DNA of 64,000 nucleotides from Methylobacterium symbioticum (GTDB taxonomy: Bacteria > Pseudomonadota > Alphaproteobacteria > Rhizobiales > Beijerinckiaceae): NCBI RefSeq assembly GCF_902141845.1, contig NZ_CABFPH010000012.1, positions 27,620 to 91,619 of the forward strand. Reading direction: 5' to 3'. The notes beneath the pieces are model-generated. The model had not been told where the DNA came from. It saw only the letters and a list, made by a program, of their open reading frames with translations, and searched no databases. Of the stretch, positions 52,387 to 61,623 are shown piece by piece. The position numbers and the translations under genes were made by a program. Position 1 is the stretch's first letter, and every line of letters begins with the position of its first letter.

Positions 52387-53062
52387 GCGGATCGGCGATG
52401 AGCGCCTGGCCCGTGCCCTCCAGCACGATGCGGCCGGTCTCGAGCAGGTAGGCGTGGTCGCAGAGTTCGAGGGCCGCGAAGGCGTTCTGCTCGACGAGGA
52501 GCACGGTGGTGCCCGCGTCGCAGATCGCCCGGATCACCGCGAACATCCGCTCGACGATGTTGGGGGCAAGGCCGAGCGAGGGCTCGTCGAAAAGGACGAG
52601 CTTCGGACGCGCCATCAGGGCCCGGCCGATCGCCAGCATCTGCTGCTCGCCGCCGGACAGGGTGCCGGCGGCCTGATGCCGGCGCTCGGCGAGGCGCGGG
52701 AACTCGCCGTAGATGCGCTCCAGATCGGCCGCGATGCCGGACCGGTCGCGGCGCAGATAGGCGCCCATGGCGAGGTTCTCGGCGACGCTCATCTGCGGGA
52801 AGACGCGCCGCCCCTCGGGACAATGGGCGATGCCGGCGGCCAGGATCCGCCGGGGCTCGGTCCCCGCGACGTCGCGGCCCTCGAACCGGATCGCACCGGA
52901 GCGGGCCGGCACGAGGCCGGAGATCGCCCGGAGCGCCGTGGATTTGCCGGCGCCATTCGCGCCGACCAGGGCGACGAGCTGGCCTTCGCGCACGTCGATG
53001 GTGAGGCCCTTCAGGGCCGTGACATGGCCGTAGCCGCAGACGAGATCGCGGATCTCAAGCAT
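52358..53062 (-). CDS. livF: Branched-chain amino acid-type ABC transporter ATPase LivF
   Basis: This encodes 234 residues. Walker A GANGAGKST, Q-loop region GIAHCPEGRRVFPQMSV, signature LSGGEQQMLAIGRALM and Walker B LVLFDEPSLGLAP are intact. The CPEGR motif is typical of LivF. It overlaps livG by eight bases. With livG, livM, livH and livK it forms a HAAT-family importer whose substrate, judged by the surrounding genes, need not be an amino acid. Confidence 0.93.
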   Translation of the reverse strand: MLEIRDLVCGYGHVTALKGLTIDVREGQLVALVGANGAGKSTALRAISGLVPARSGAIRFEGRDVAGTEPRRILAAGIAHCPEGRRVFPQMSVAENLAMGAYLRRDRSGIAADLERIYGEFPRLAERRHQAAGTLSGGEQQMLAIGRALMARPKLVLFDEPSLGLAPNIVERMFAVIRAICDAGTTVLLVEQNAFAALELCDHAYLLETGRIVLEGTGQALIADPHVREAYLGG

Positions 53063-53882
53063 GGGCCGCCTCCTGCGCCTCGGCGGCGGCGCGCCGCGCG
53101 GCGCTGCCCTGGCCGAGATAGGCCTCGATCACCGCCGGGTCGGTGCGGATCCGGTCCGGCGGACCTTCCGCGATCAGGCGGCCGTAATTGAGCACGACGA
53201 TGCGGTCGGAGACCTCCATCACCATCGGCATGTCGTGCTCGACGAGCAGGAGGGTGACGCCCCGCTCCCGGATCTGCCGGATCAGCCGCACGAAGACCCG
53301 CGTCTCCGAGGCGTTCATGCCCGAGACCGGCTCGTCGAGGAGGAGCATGGCAGGCTCGGTGGCCAGCGCCAGCGCCACGCCGACGAGGCGCTGCTCGCCA
53401 TAGGCCAGGGAGCCGGCCTTCTCCTGCGCCCGCGCGCTGAGGCCCACCCAGTCGAGCAGGGCCTCGGCGCGTTCCCGCAGGCGACGCTCGCTGGCCCCCG
53501 CCCGGCCGAGAAGCGCGTCGAGGACGGGCGCACGGCCGATACCGGGTGCCCCGGCAGCGCCCTGCCGGTGCAGGCCGATCATCACGTTGTCGAACACCGT
53601 GTCGTCGGGGAAGACGCTGGTGCGCTGGAAGGTGCGGGCGAGGCCGAGCCGCGTGATCTCGTGCGGCTGGAGACCCTTGAGGCTCGTCCCGCGGAAACGG
53701 ACCTCGCCCTGGCTCGGCTTCAGGAAGCCCGTCATCACGTTGAAGGCGGTGGTCTTGCCCGCCCCGTTGGGGCCGATCAGGCTGACGATCTCGCCCTGGG
53801 CCACGTCGAAATGCAGGTCGGCGATGGCGACGAGGCCGCCGAAGCGCACCCCGACATGCTCGACCGAGAGGATCGCGCTCAT
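53055..53882 (-). CDS. livG: Branched-chain amino acid-type ABC transporter ATPase LivG
   Basis: This encodes 275 residues from the ATG at 53882, overlapping the livM stop. Walker A is GPNGAGKTT, with the LivG-specific ARTFQRTSVFPDDTVFDNV segment. The signature reads LAYGEQRLVGVALAL in place of the canonical LSGGQ, as is usual in LivG. Walker B is MLLLDEPVSGMNASE. Confidence 0.93.
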   Translation of the reverse strand: MSAILSVEHVGVRFGGLVAIADLHFDVAQGEIVSLIGPNGAGKTTAFNVMTGFLKPSQGEVRFRGTSLKGLQPHEITRLGLARTFQRTSVFPDDTVFDNVMIGLHRQGAAGAPGIGRAPVLDALLGRAGASERRLRERAEALLDWVGLSARAQEKAGSLAYGEQRLVGVALALATEPAMLLLDEPVSGMNASETRVFVRLIRQIRERGVTLLLVEHDMPMVMEVSDRIVVLNYGRLIAEGPPDRIRTDPAVIEAYLGQGSAARRAAAEAQEAAHA

Positions 53883-54916
53883 CGCTGCACCACCGGGCTG
53901 GCTTCGAGGACGGGGACGGCGCGGACCGGCCGGCGCCGGGCGAGCAGCGCGGAGACACCCGGCACGATGCCCCGGGGCATCACGAACAGGATCAGGATCA
54001 GCACGACCCCGTAGACGATCCACTGCGCCTCGGGCGCCATCACCGGGCGCAGGGCCACGGGCAGGAGGCCGAAGATCAGGCCGCCGATGACGGGGCCCAT
54101 CAGCGTGCCCTTTCCGCCCGCCACCACCATGATGACCATCGAGACGGTGGTGGTGAAGGCGAAGACGTCGGGATCGATGATGCGCAGGTAATGGGCGTAG
54201 AGGCTGCCGGCCGCCCCCGCCATCGCCGCCGAGACCACGGCGGCGACGGTGAGCGTGCGGGTGGCGTTGATGCCGACCGAGAGCGCAAGCGACTCGTTCT
54301 CCTTCAGGCCGCGCATGGCCCGGCCGAAGCGCGAACCGACGAGGCGCGCGATCACGAGGTAGCAGAGCGTGCCGATCGCGAGGACGAGGTAGTAGTTCTG
54401 CAGCTTGGTCTTCAGCGTCCAGGCGCCGATCCCGGGCAGGCCCAGCGTGATCGCCGGGATGTTGGTCAGTGCCAGCGGCCCCTGCGTCAGCTCGACCCAG
54501 TTGAGGGCGACGAGCCGCACGACTTCCGCGAAGGAGATGGTCACGATGACGAAATAGGCGCCGCGCACCCGGAAGGAGAGGCGCCCGATCAGGTAGCCGC
54601 AGGCGCCGGCCGCGAGGGTCGCGAGCACGAACCCGACGGCCGCCGGCCAGGGCTCGTGCACCACGCGCAGGCCGAAGCCGATCTCCACGTCGAAGCCGAG
54701 GCTCGTCAGGGCGCTGACATAGGCGCCGATGCCGAAGAAGGCGATGTGGCCGAGGCTGAGCTGCCCGGTGAAGCCGAGCAGCAGGTTCAGGCTCATGGCG
54801 CCGATCGTCACGATGCCCGTCACGATCAGCGCGTTGAGGAGGTAGGGATTCGCGCCGAGCGCCAGCGGCAGGGCGACCAGGGCGCCGAGCAGCGCCAGAG
54901 GAAGGAGCCGGCTCAT
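53879..54916 (-). CDS. livM: Branched-chain amino acid-type ABC permease LivM
   Basis: This encodes 345 residues with about nine to ten membrane helices. The segments AMSLNLLLGFTGQLSLGHIAFFGIGAY and GRAMRGLKENESLALSVGIN are diagnostic, the latter contacting the ATPases. The ATG at 54916 overlaps the livH stop as ATGA. Confidence 0.93.
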   Translation of the reverse strand: MSRLLPLALLGALVALPLALGANPYLLNALIVTGIVTIGAMSLNLLLGFTGQLSLGHIAFFGIGAYVSALTSLGFDVEIGFGLRVVHEPWPAAVGFVLATLAAGACGYLIGRLSFRVRGAYFVIVTISFAEVVRLVALNWVELTQGPLALTNIPAITLGLPGIGAWTLKTKLQNYYLVLAIGTLCYLVIARLVGSRFGRAMRGLKENESLALSVGINATRTLTVAAVVSAAMAGAAGSLYAHYLRIIDPDVFAFTTTVSMVIMVVAGGKGTLMGPVIGGLIFGLLPVALRPVMAPEAQWIVYGVVLILILFVMPRGIVPGVSALLARRRPVRAVPVLEASPVVQR

Positions 54917-55785
54917 CCGATGCGCTCCGCCTTCGCGAACAGGCCGGTCGGCTTGTAGAGCAGCACGGCGATGATGATCAGGAAGCCCATCGCGTCGCGG
55001 TAGCCGGAGGAGACGTAGCCGGCCCCGAGTTCCTCGGCGAGCGCCAGGATGAAGCCGCCGATCGCCGCTCCCGTGACGTTGCCCAGCCCGCCGAGGATGA
55101 CGATGGCGAAGGCCTTCAGCTCGGCGAGCCCGCCCATCTGCGGGAAGACAACGTAGACCGGGCCGAGCAGCGCCCCGGCCGCGGCGGCGAGCGAGGAGCC
55201 GAGCGCGAAGGTCGCGGTGTAGATGAGCCGGACGTTGACGCCCATCAGCGCCGCCGTGTCCGAGTCCTGGAAGGCCGCGCGCATGGCGAGCCCGAGCTTC
55301 GTCCGGTTGATGAGAGCGTAGGTGAGCCCGATCAGGCCGAGCGCCGCACCGAGCACGAACAGCCGCAGCCAGGAGACCGAGACCGGCCCGACCTGGAGCG
55401 GCACCTCGGGGAAGGGCGACGGAATCGCCTTGGCGACGCCGCCGAAGATCCAGAGCGTGCCCGATTGCAGGGCGATGCCGGCGCCGATCATCACCAGCAT
55501 GGTGGTGTCGATGTCCGAGCCCCGGAACGGGCGCAGCAGCAGCACCTCGATCGCCGCCCCGAACAGCAGGCCGCCGAGGATCGCCACCGGCAGCGCCAAA
55601 AAGAAGTTCAGCCCGAGCGCGGCGACCGCGAGATACATGAGGTAGGCGCCCACCGTGTAGAGCGCGCCGTGGGTGAAGTTCACCACGTTCATGATCCCGA
55701 AGATCAGGGTCAGCCCGATCCCGAGGAGCGCGTAGGTGCCGCCCAGGATGAGGGTGTTCACAAGGTGCTGGATCAACTGGTCCAT
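54913..55785 (-). CDS. livH: Branched-chain amino acid-type ABC permease LivH
   Basis: This encodes 290 residues, about eight membrane helices. The opening LVNTLILGGTYALLGIGLTLIFG with MNVVNFTHGALY and the coupling segment RTKLGLAMRAAFQDSDTAALMG match LivH. It lies 235 bases after livK, the gap being filled by a long inverted repeat. Confidence 0.94.
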   Translation of the reverse strand: MDQLIQHLVNTLILGGTYALLGIGLTLIFGIMNVVNFTHGALYTVGAYLMYLAVAALGLNFFLALPVAILGGLLFGAAIEVLLLRPFRGSDIDTTMLVMIGAGIALQSGTLWIFGGVAKAIPSPFPEVPLQVGPVSVSWLRLFVLGAALGLIGLTYALINRTKLGLAMRAAFQDSDTAALMGVNVRLIYTATFALGSSLAAAAGALLGPVYVVFPQMGGLAELKAFAIVILGGLGNVTGAAIGGFILALAEELGAGYVSSGYRDAMGFLIIIAVLLYKPTGLFAKAERIG

Positions 55786-55830
55786 GGGCGGCCCCGGGTT
55801 GGGTGGAGCGGGATGGCGGGATTGTGTGGG

Positions 55831-56013
55831 CGCCCCCTCCCCCCTCTGCGGGGGAGGGTGGCCCCCGAAGGGGGTCGGGAGAGGGGAGCGCGGTGAACGG
55901 AGGAGACCGGCCAGGTTCGAAGGGCATGGCCTCCTTCTGAACCGTCGCTCCCCTCTCCCGACCCTCGCTCACGCGAGGGCCACCCTCTCCCGCAGAGGGG
56001 AGAGGGCAAGCGC
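55831..56013. repeat. Long inverted repeat (REP/ERIC-like) between livK and livH
   Basis: The left arm (55831-55890) and right arm (55946-56013) are imperfectly complementary over about 60 bases. Shared blocks include CTCTGCGGG, GAGGGTGGCC and TCGGGAGAGGGGAGCG. Each arm also folds on itself (CCCCCGAAGGGGG on the left; CCCTCGCTCACGCGAGGG on the right). This looks like a dispersed intergenic element rather than an insertion sequence; no gene is inside. In the mRNA it would form a very stable structure that could keep livK message levels above those of the downstream genes. Confidence 0.7.
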
Positions 56014-56020
56014 CTGGCCC

Positions 56021-57169
56021 TCAGAGCGTCGGCACGACGACGCGGCCGTCCTTGATCTCGATGAGGTAGACGTCGGGCTTGCTCTGGCCGCTTTCCTTGC
56101 CGGCGGGGCCGGCCTTGGCGAAGCGGATCGGGCCGTTGAGGCCCATGAAATCGACCGACCAGAACGCCTTGGCGATCGCGGCCGGCTCGGCCTTGCCCGC
56201 CTTCTCGATGGCCTGCGCGATCGAGCGGATGCCGTCGTAGCCGCGGAAGCTCTCGGTGACGCCGGCGAACTCGAAGCCGCGCTTCTTCCACTCGCTGATG
56301 AAGTACTCGGTCGCCTTGGGGTTCGGCGTCTTCTCGGGGATCCAGGGCAGGAAGGTGGTGAGGTGCATGGTGCCGTCGGCGGCCGAGCCCGCCTGAGCGA
56401 TGATCTGGTCGGGGTTCTGCGAGCCGCCGGTGGTGATGACGCGCTTCTTCAGGCCGAGCGCCGCCATCTGCTTGAACAGCAGCACGAGCTGATCGACGGC
56501 GCTGGTGACCATGATCGTGTCGCTGTCGGAGGCCTTCAGCTTGGCGAGCTGGGCGCTCATGTCCTGCGCGCCCTGGTCCATGGTCTCGGTGAGGCCGACC
56601 TGGACGCCCTTCTCCTTCAGCATCTTGCCGAAATCGGCCGCGGCGCCGCGGCCGAAATCGTTGTTGAGCACGAGGAAGTCGACCTTCTTCAGCCCAAGCT
56701 TGGCGACCATGGGCGCGAAGGTCTCGGCTTCGAGCGCCGAGGGCGGCGAGATGCGGAAGACGAAGGGGTTGCCGGAGGTGGTGATCTTGCCGGACGAGGA
56801 GGTCTCGACCAGCATCGGCACCTCGTAATCGGCGAGCTTGGGCATCACCGCCAGCGTCAGGCTCGAGCCCCAGGCACCCATCATCACCGGCGTCTTGTCG
56901 CTGGTGATCAGCTTCTCGGCGACCGCGGCGGCCTCGGTCGGGTTGCTCTTGTTGTCCTCGACGACGAGCTCGATCTTCTTGCCGAGCAGACCGCCCTTGG
57001 CGTTGATCTCGTCGGCGGCGATCTTGGCGCCGTTCACCACATAGGTGCCCGAGGCCGCGAAGGGCCCGGTCAGGGGCTCGTTGACGCCGATGCGGATGGC
57101 CTCGGCCCGCGCGCCCGTCGCGGCGAGCGCCAGCAGGATCGCGGTGGTGAAGGTGAACCGGCCGGACAT
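56021..57169 (-). CDS. livK: Liv-type periplasmic substrate-binding protein
   Basis: This encodes 382 residues with a signal peptide (MSGRFTFTTAILLALAATGARA). The mature type-I fold starts AIRIGVNEPLTGPFAASG and includes GAKIAADEINAKGGLLGKK and VMMGAWGSSLTLAVMP, typical of HAAT binding proteins. The ligand pocket cannot be read to a specific compound. It lies 40 bases after the CoxS-CoxG gene, tying the importer to the molybdenum hydroxylase. Confidence 0.93.
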   Translation of the reverse strand: MSGRFTFTTAILLALAATGARAEAIRIGVNEPLTGPFAASGTYVVNGAKIAADEINAKGGLLGKKIELVVEDNKSNPTEAAAVAEKLITSDKTPVMMGAWGSSLTLAVMPKLADYEVPMLVETSSSGKITTSGNPFVFRISPPSALEAETFAPMVAKLGLKKVDFLVLNNDFGRGAAADFGKMLKEKGVQVGLTETMDQGAQDMSAQLAKLKASDSDTIMVTSAVDQLVLLFKQMAALGLKKRVITTGGSQNPDQIIAQAGSAADGTMHLTTFLPWIPEKTPNPKATEYFISEWKKRGFEFAGVTESFRGYDGIRSIAQAIEKAGKAEPAAIAKAFWSVDFMGLNGPIRFAKAGPAGKESGQSKPDVYLIEIKDGRVVVPTL

Positions 57170-57209
57170 ATCTCGGGTCTCCAGGGGTCGAGGGCTCGAA
57201 GGGGTGAGG

Positions 57210-58409
57210 TCAGGACCGGCCGAACCACGCGGCGAGGCGCGCGCGGACGAGGCCGACGAGAAGGCGGATGGGGTCGAGGCCGGCGGCGGCCGGCGCGGCC
57301 TTGCCGGACAGGCGGGCGCCGAGGTTGCGGGCGAAGTCCGCCGCGATGCGGCCGGCGAGGTCGCGCACGAGGCCGGGCCGGCCGAACTGCGCGAGCGGGC
57401 CGGTCAGGGTGTAGCCGACATCGAGCCCGACCCGGGCCGTGCCGGGCGTCCCGCCGGCTCCGACCCGGTAGAGGATCTCGCCCTCGGTGGCCGAGCGCCC
57501 GCCGGCATCGCTGCCGGCGCCGCGCACCCGGCCGCTCAGGGTCGCGTCGTCGCGCGTGATGCGGGCGCGGCCGCGGAAGGTCGCCGCGATCGGTCCGATC
57601 CGCACCTGCAGCCCACCCTCGACCGTGTCGGCATCCGGACGGGCCGTCAGCACGGCGCCGGGCAGGCAGGCCGCAACGGCCTCGATGTCGCCGAGAAGGG
57701 CGAACACGGCCTCCGGCGGATGGGCGAGCGCAATCTCCTGCGTGAAGCGATGAGCCGGCTCGAAGGTCGTCGCGAGATCCGAGACGGCAGCAGTGGCCGT
57801 GGCAGCCGTGACCCGGTTCGGCTGCGCCCGCGGCGCCGCGACGGTCTCGCCGATCCGGGCGCCGACCGGCCCGAGGCCGCGCCCCGTGCCGGTCTCCGGC
57901 GGGATGCCGCGGGCGCGGCGATCCGCGATCACCGCCATCACCGCCCGGACGATGCCGGCATAGCCGGTGCAGCGGCAGAGGTTCCCGGACAGGCCGATGC
58001 GGATCCGCCGCTCGTCGGCCTCAGGCAGTCGCAAGACGAGGTCCCGCGCGGCCACCAGCATGCCGGGCGTGCAGTAGCCGCACTGGAGCGCGTGCTCCCG
58101 GTTGAAGGCGGCGCGCAGCTCCGCCGCGACCGGATCGTCGTCCAGGCCCTCGATGGTGGTGACGGCCGCCCCCGCGCAGGCACCGGCAAAGGTCAGGCAG
58201 GCCCGGGCGGGCTCGCCGTCGAGGAGCACGGTGCAGGCGCCGCAGACGCCGTGCTCGCAGCCGAGATGGGTGCCGGTGAGGTTCAGCCCCTCGCGCAGCA
58301 CGTCGCCGAGATGGCTGCGCGGCTCGGCCTCGACCCGCAGGGAGCGGCCGTTCACCGTCAGCGCCAGGGCCATGCGGCCTTCGGCCGGTTCCGCCAGTGC
58401 GGCGCTCAT
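57210..58409 (-). CDS. Molybdenum hydroxylase small [2Fe-2S] subunit fused to a CoxG domain
   Basis: This encodes 399 residues. Residues 13-165 are a CoxS-type subunit: plant-type cluster Cys51, 56, 59 and 71 (GCEHGVCGAC) and second cluster Cys110, 113, 145 and 147 (QCGYCTPGM, GNLCRCTGY). A linker follows, then residues about 215-365 form a CoxG/SRPBCC domain (FTQEIALAHPPEAVFALLGD, CLPGAVLTARPDADTVEGG, GYTLTGPLAQFGRPGLV). In carbon-monoxide-type hydroxylases CoxG is normally a separate membrane-recruiting protein, so the fusion is unusual. Its start overlaps the CoxM-type stop (ATGA). Confidence 0.92.
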   Translation of the reverse strand: MSAALAEPAEGRMALALTVNGRSLRVEAEPRSHLGDVLREGLNLTGTHLGCEHGVCGACTVLLDGEPARACLTFAGACAGAAVTTIEGLDDDPVAAELRAAFNREHALQCGYCTPGMLVAARDLVLRLPEADERRIRIGLSGNLCRCTGYAGIVRAVMAVIADRRARGIPPETGTGRGLGPVGARIGETVAAPRAQPNRVTAATATAAVSDLATTFEPAHRFTQEIALAHPPEAVFALLGDIEAVAACLPGAVLTARPDADTVEGGLQVRIGPIAATFRGRARITRDDATLSGRVRGAGSDAGGRSATEGEILYRVGAGGTPGTARVGLDVGYTLTGPLAQFGRPGLVRDLAGRIAADFARNLGARLSGKAAPAAAGLDPIRLLVGLVRARLAAWFGRS

Positions 58410-59272
58410 GCGGCCTCCGGGAGCGGCTGGGGTTGCGGCGTGGCCGCCTGCGCCACGGCGCGGGCCAGAACGGTGACGTGGACATGCCGCTCGACGGCGT
58501 CGGCCATGCCGGCGGCCTGCAGGGCCGCGTCGGCGGCCCGCGCATCGAAGCGCGCCGCGAACGCCGCGTCGATGCGGCCTCCGAAGAGCGGACGGGCATC
58601 GGCGAGGAGCAGGGGCGGCCCCTCGACGGCACCGATCACGGCGCGGCCCCGGCCCGCGGCGGGGTCGATGCGGACGGCGCCGATGGCGTGGGCGAACTCG
58701 CCGATCTTGGCGCAGTGCTTGACGTAGCCCCAGGCGGTCGTGTGCGAGAGCGACGGCACGCGGACCGCGCGCAGCATCTCGCCGGGTTCCAGGGCGACCT
58801 CGAGCGCCCCGGTGATGAACCGCTCGACCGGGAGGATGCGGCGCCCGGACCGGCCCGCGATCTCCACATCGGCACCGAGCGCCATGAGCGCATTCACCCA
58901 GTCGGCGGCCGGATCGGCATGGACCAGGCTTCCGCCGATCGTGCCGCGGTTGCGCACCGGCCTGTAGGCGATGGCGGAGGCCACCCGCTGCAGGGCACCG
59001 CCGGTCACATCGGGCACGCGCCCGTCCTCGATGTCGGCATGGGTCACGCAGGCGCCGAGCACCAGGGTCTCACCCTCGACGCGGACCTCACGGAGTTCGG
59101 GCAGGCCGGTGATGTCGAGGACGAGGTCCGGCTCGACGAGGCGCAGGTTCAGCATCGGGCCGAGGGATTGACCGCCCGCGATCAGCTTCACGCTGCCCGG
59201 CGCGGTGGCCATGCGGTCGAGCAGGGCCGCGAGGCTCGCCGGACGCTCCCAGGCGAAGGGTGCGGGCTTCAT
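58406..59272 (-). CDS. Molybdenum hydroxylase FAD-binding (CoxM-type) subunit
   Basis: This encodes 288 residues starting MKPAPFAWERPASL. FAD-binding segments are KLIAGGQSLGPMLNLRL and YRPVRNRGTIGGSLVHADPAADW, both conserved in CoxM/XdhB-type subunits. The C-terminal lobe (EFAHAIGAVRIDPAAGRG) is complete. It passes electrons from the iron-sulfur subunit to an acceptor. It overlaps the large-subunit gene by four bases. Confidence 0.92.
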   Translation of the reverse strand: MKPAPFAWERPASLAALLDRMATAPGSVKLIAGGQSLGPMLNLRLVEPDLVLDITGLPELREVRVEGETLVLGACVTHADIEDGRVPDVTGGALQRVASAIAYRPVRNRGTIGGSLVHADPAADWVNALMALGADVEIAGRSGRRILPVERFITGALEVALEPGEMLRAVRVPSLSHTTAWGYVKHCAKIGEFAHAIGAVRIDPAAGRGRAVIGAVEGPPLLLADARPLFGGRIDAAFAARFDARAADAALQAAGMADAVERHVHVTVLARAVAQAATPQPQPLPEAA

Positions 59273-61623
59273 GCGGCCTCCCGGGCCTGTTCGGGGCCCG
59301 TGCCGGCAGCGAGCACCGCCTCGACGATGCGCCGCGGGGTGACCGGGGAATGCAGCATCTCGACGCCGAGGGGCCCGAGCGCGTCGTTGATCGCGTTGGC
59401 GAGCGCCGCCGGGGGCGCGATGGCGCCGCCCTCCCCGATCCCCTTCTGGCCGAAGCGCGTGTAGGGCGAGGGCGTCTCCATGTGGTCGATGCGCGCCATC
59501 GGCACCTCGGCAGGACCGGGCAGCAGGTAATCCGCGAAGGTCGAGGCGAGCGGCTGGCCGCGGCCGTCGAAGCGCATCTCCTCGAACAGCGCCGTGCCGA
59601 CGCCCTGCGCGAGGCCGCCATAGATCTGGCCGTCCACCACGAGGGGGTTCACCAGCGTGCCGCCATCCTCGACGATGACGTAGTCGAGGATCTCCACCGC
59701 CCCGAGATCGGGATCGACCGCCACGACGGCGGCGTGCGCCGCGTAGGAGAAGGTGCCGGAATCGCGCACCGGCTTGTAGCCGGCGGTGACTTCGAGCCCG
59801 CCGGGATCGGTATCGGGCGCCAGATCCTGCGGACGCCGGTACCAGGTGCGGGCGATCGCCTCGAGGGGGACGTCGCCGGAAGGGCCGACCACGTGGCCGC
59901 CTTCGAAGCGGCACTCCTCGGGCCGCGTCTGGAGCAGATGTGCGCCGATCCGCACGGCACGGTCGCGCAGCTCCTCGCAGGCCGCGGCGACGGCGCCGCC
60001 CGCCATCACCATCACGCGCGAGCCCCAGGACCCCGTGGAATAGGGCGTCATCGCCGTGTCGCCGTGGACGAGGCGAGTCCGGGCCACCGGCACGCCGAGG
60101 ATCTCGTGGGCGACCTGGGCGAGCGTGGTCTCCAGGCCCTGCCCGTGGGAATGGGCGCCGATCCGGAGTTCGAGTCCGCCATCCGGTGTGAGACGGGCGG
60201 AGGCCTGCTCGTGGCCCGGCACCATCGGGATGCCCCAGCCGGAATAGACGGAGGTGCCGTGCGCCGCCTGCTCGCAATAGACCGAGAGGCCGAGGCCGAT
60301 CCGGCGCCCGTCCGCCTCGCCCCGGCTTTGCCGGGCACGCACGGCTGCGGCGTCGATGGCCTCAAGCGCGCGGGCCAGCGCCTGCGGGTAGTCGCCGCTG
60401 TCGAAATGCTTCTTCGTGATGTTCTCGAAAGGCATCTGGGCGGGCCGCACGAGGTTCTTCTCGCGCACGACCTCTGGATGCAGGCCGGCCGCGCGGGCGA
60501 CCGCGTCGAGAACGAGTTCCAGGGCGAAGCAGACGCCGGTGCGGGCCACGCCCCGATAGGGCAGGATCGGGCACTTGTTGGTCGCGACCGACCACGTGCG
60601 GCAGCGATAGGCCGGGAAATCGTAGGGCCCCGGCAGGATGCTCGCGACCTGCGCGGCTTCGAGGCAGGCCGAGAACGGGTAGGCCGAGTAGGCGCCGGAA
60701 TCGACGGTCGCCTCGCAATCGATGCCGCGCAAGCTGCCGTCGCGCTCGGCATAGGCGGTGATGCGGTAATGGTGCTCGCGGCAATTGGCGTTGGCGGTCA
60801 GGTGCTCGCGACGGTCCTCCAGCCAGCGCACCGGCTGGCCGAGGCGCAGCGCCAGCCAGCAGAGGGCGACATCCTCCGCCAGCAGGATCGCCTTGTAGCC
60901 GAAGCCGCCGCCGACATCGGGCGAGACGATGCGGATGCGGCCCTGCTCGATCCCGAGGCATTCCGAGAGGCCGTTGCGCACGATGTGCGGCATCTGCGTC
61001 GCCGTGTGGACGACGAGCTGGTCGAGGCGGTGATCGAGCTGCACCACGGTGCCGCGCCCCTCGATCGGGGCCATGCATTGCCGCCCGGTGGAGATGGTGC
61101 GGCTGACCTTGATCGGCGCATCGAAGGCCGAGGCGATGTCCACGTCGACAAGCGTCTCCAGGTAGACGTTGTCGCCCCAATGCTCATGGACGAGAGCGGA
61201 GCCGGGCTCGCGGGCCGCGAGCATGTCGTGGACGGCCGGCAATTCCTCAAGGTCGAGGACCACCGCTGCCGCGATGTCCTCGGCCTCGGCCCGCGTCGGG
61301 GCGATGCAGATCGCCACCAGCTCGCCGACCTGCCGGACCTTGCCCGTGGCCAGGACCGGCTGCTCGGAGACCTTGAAGCCGGGGAGCCCCGAGACCGCCC
61401 GGATCGGCTGCACGCCGCCGAGGTCGGCGGCGGTGAAGACGCGGTCGCGATAGGCCTCCGGCACATGGATGGCGCGGATGCGGGCATGCGCCAGCGGGCT
61501 GCGCACGAAGGCGACGTCCTGCAGGCCGGGCAAGCGGATGTCGCCGACATACTGGCCGCGCCCGCGCATCAGGCGGTCGTCCTCCTTGCGGGGCAGCGCG
61601 GCCCCGACGCCCTCGGCGCTCAT
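59269..61623 (-). CDS. Molybdenum hydroxylase large (molybdopterin-binding) subunit
   Basis: This encodes 784 residues. The two Mo-binding domains show GGGFGYKAILLAEDVAL, PILPYRGVARTGVCFALELVLD, HGQGLETTLAQVAHEILG and the catalytic Glu region GQKGIGEGGAIAPP. The active-site loop lacks the AYRCSFR sequence of form-I CO dehydrogenase, so it is a form-II-like or heterocycle/aldehyde hydroxylase with unknown substrate. It overlaps neighbours on both sides by four bases, so the complex is made from one transcript with the upstream hydrolases. Confidence 0.92.
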   Translation of the reverse strand: MSAEGVGAALPRKEDDRLMRGRGQYVGDIRLPGLQDVAFVRSPLAHARIRAIHVPEAYRDRVFTAADLGGVQPIRAVSGLPGFKVSEQPVLATGKVRQVGELVAICIAPTRAEAEDIAAAVVLDLEELPAVHDMLAAREPGSALVHEHWGDNVYLETLVDVDIASAFDAPIKVSRTISTGRQCMAPIEGRGTVVQLDHRLDQLVVHTATQMPHIVRNGLSECLGIEQGRIRIVSPDVGGGFGYKAILLAEDVALCWLALRLGQPVRWLEDRREHLTANANCREHHYRITAYAERDGSLRGIDCEATVDSGAYSAYPFSACLEAAQVASILPGPYDFPAYRCRTWSVATNKCPILPYRGVARTGVCFALELVLDAVARAAGLHPEVVREKNLVRPAQMPFENITKKHFDSGDYPQALARALEAIDAAAVRARQSRGEADGRRIGLGLSVYCEQAAHGTSVYSGWGIPMVPGHEQASARLTPDGGLELRIGAHSHGQGLETTLAQVAHEILGVPVARTRLVHGDTAMTPYSTGSWGSRVMVMAGGAVAAACEELRDRAVRIGAHLLQTRPEECRFEGGHVVGPSGDVPLEAIARTWYRRPQDLAPDTDPGGLEVTAGYKPVRDSGTFSYAAHAAVVAVDPDLGAVEILDYVIVEDGGTLVNPLVVDGQIYGGLAQGVGTALFEEMRFDGRGQPLASTFADYLLPGPAEVPMARIDHMETPSPYTRFGQKGIGEGGAIAPPAALANAINDALGPLGVEMLHSPVTPRRIVEAVLAAGTGPEQAREAA

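Noticed and set aside
59269..61623. Aerobic carbon-monoxide dehydrogenase
   Set aside because: The large subunit lacks the AYRCSFR active-site loop of form-I CO dehydrogenase and no coxD/E/F accessory genes are present.
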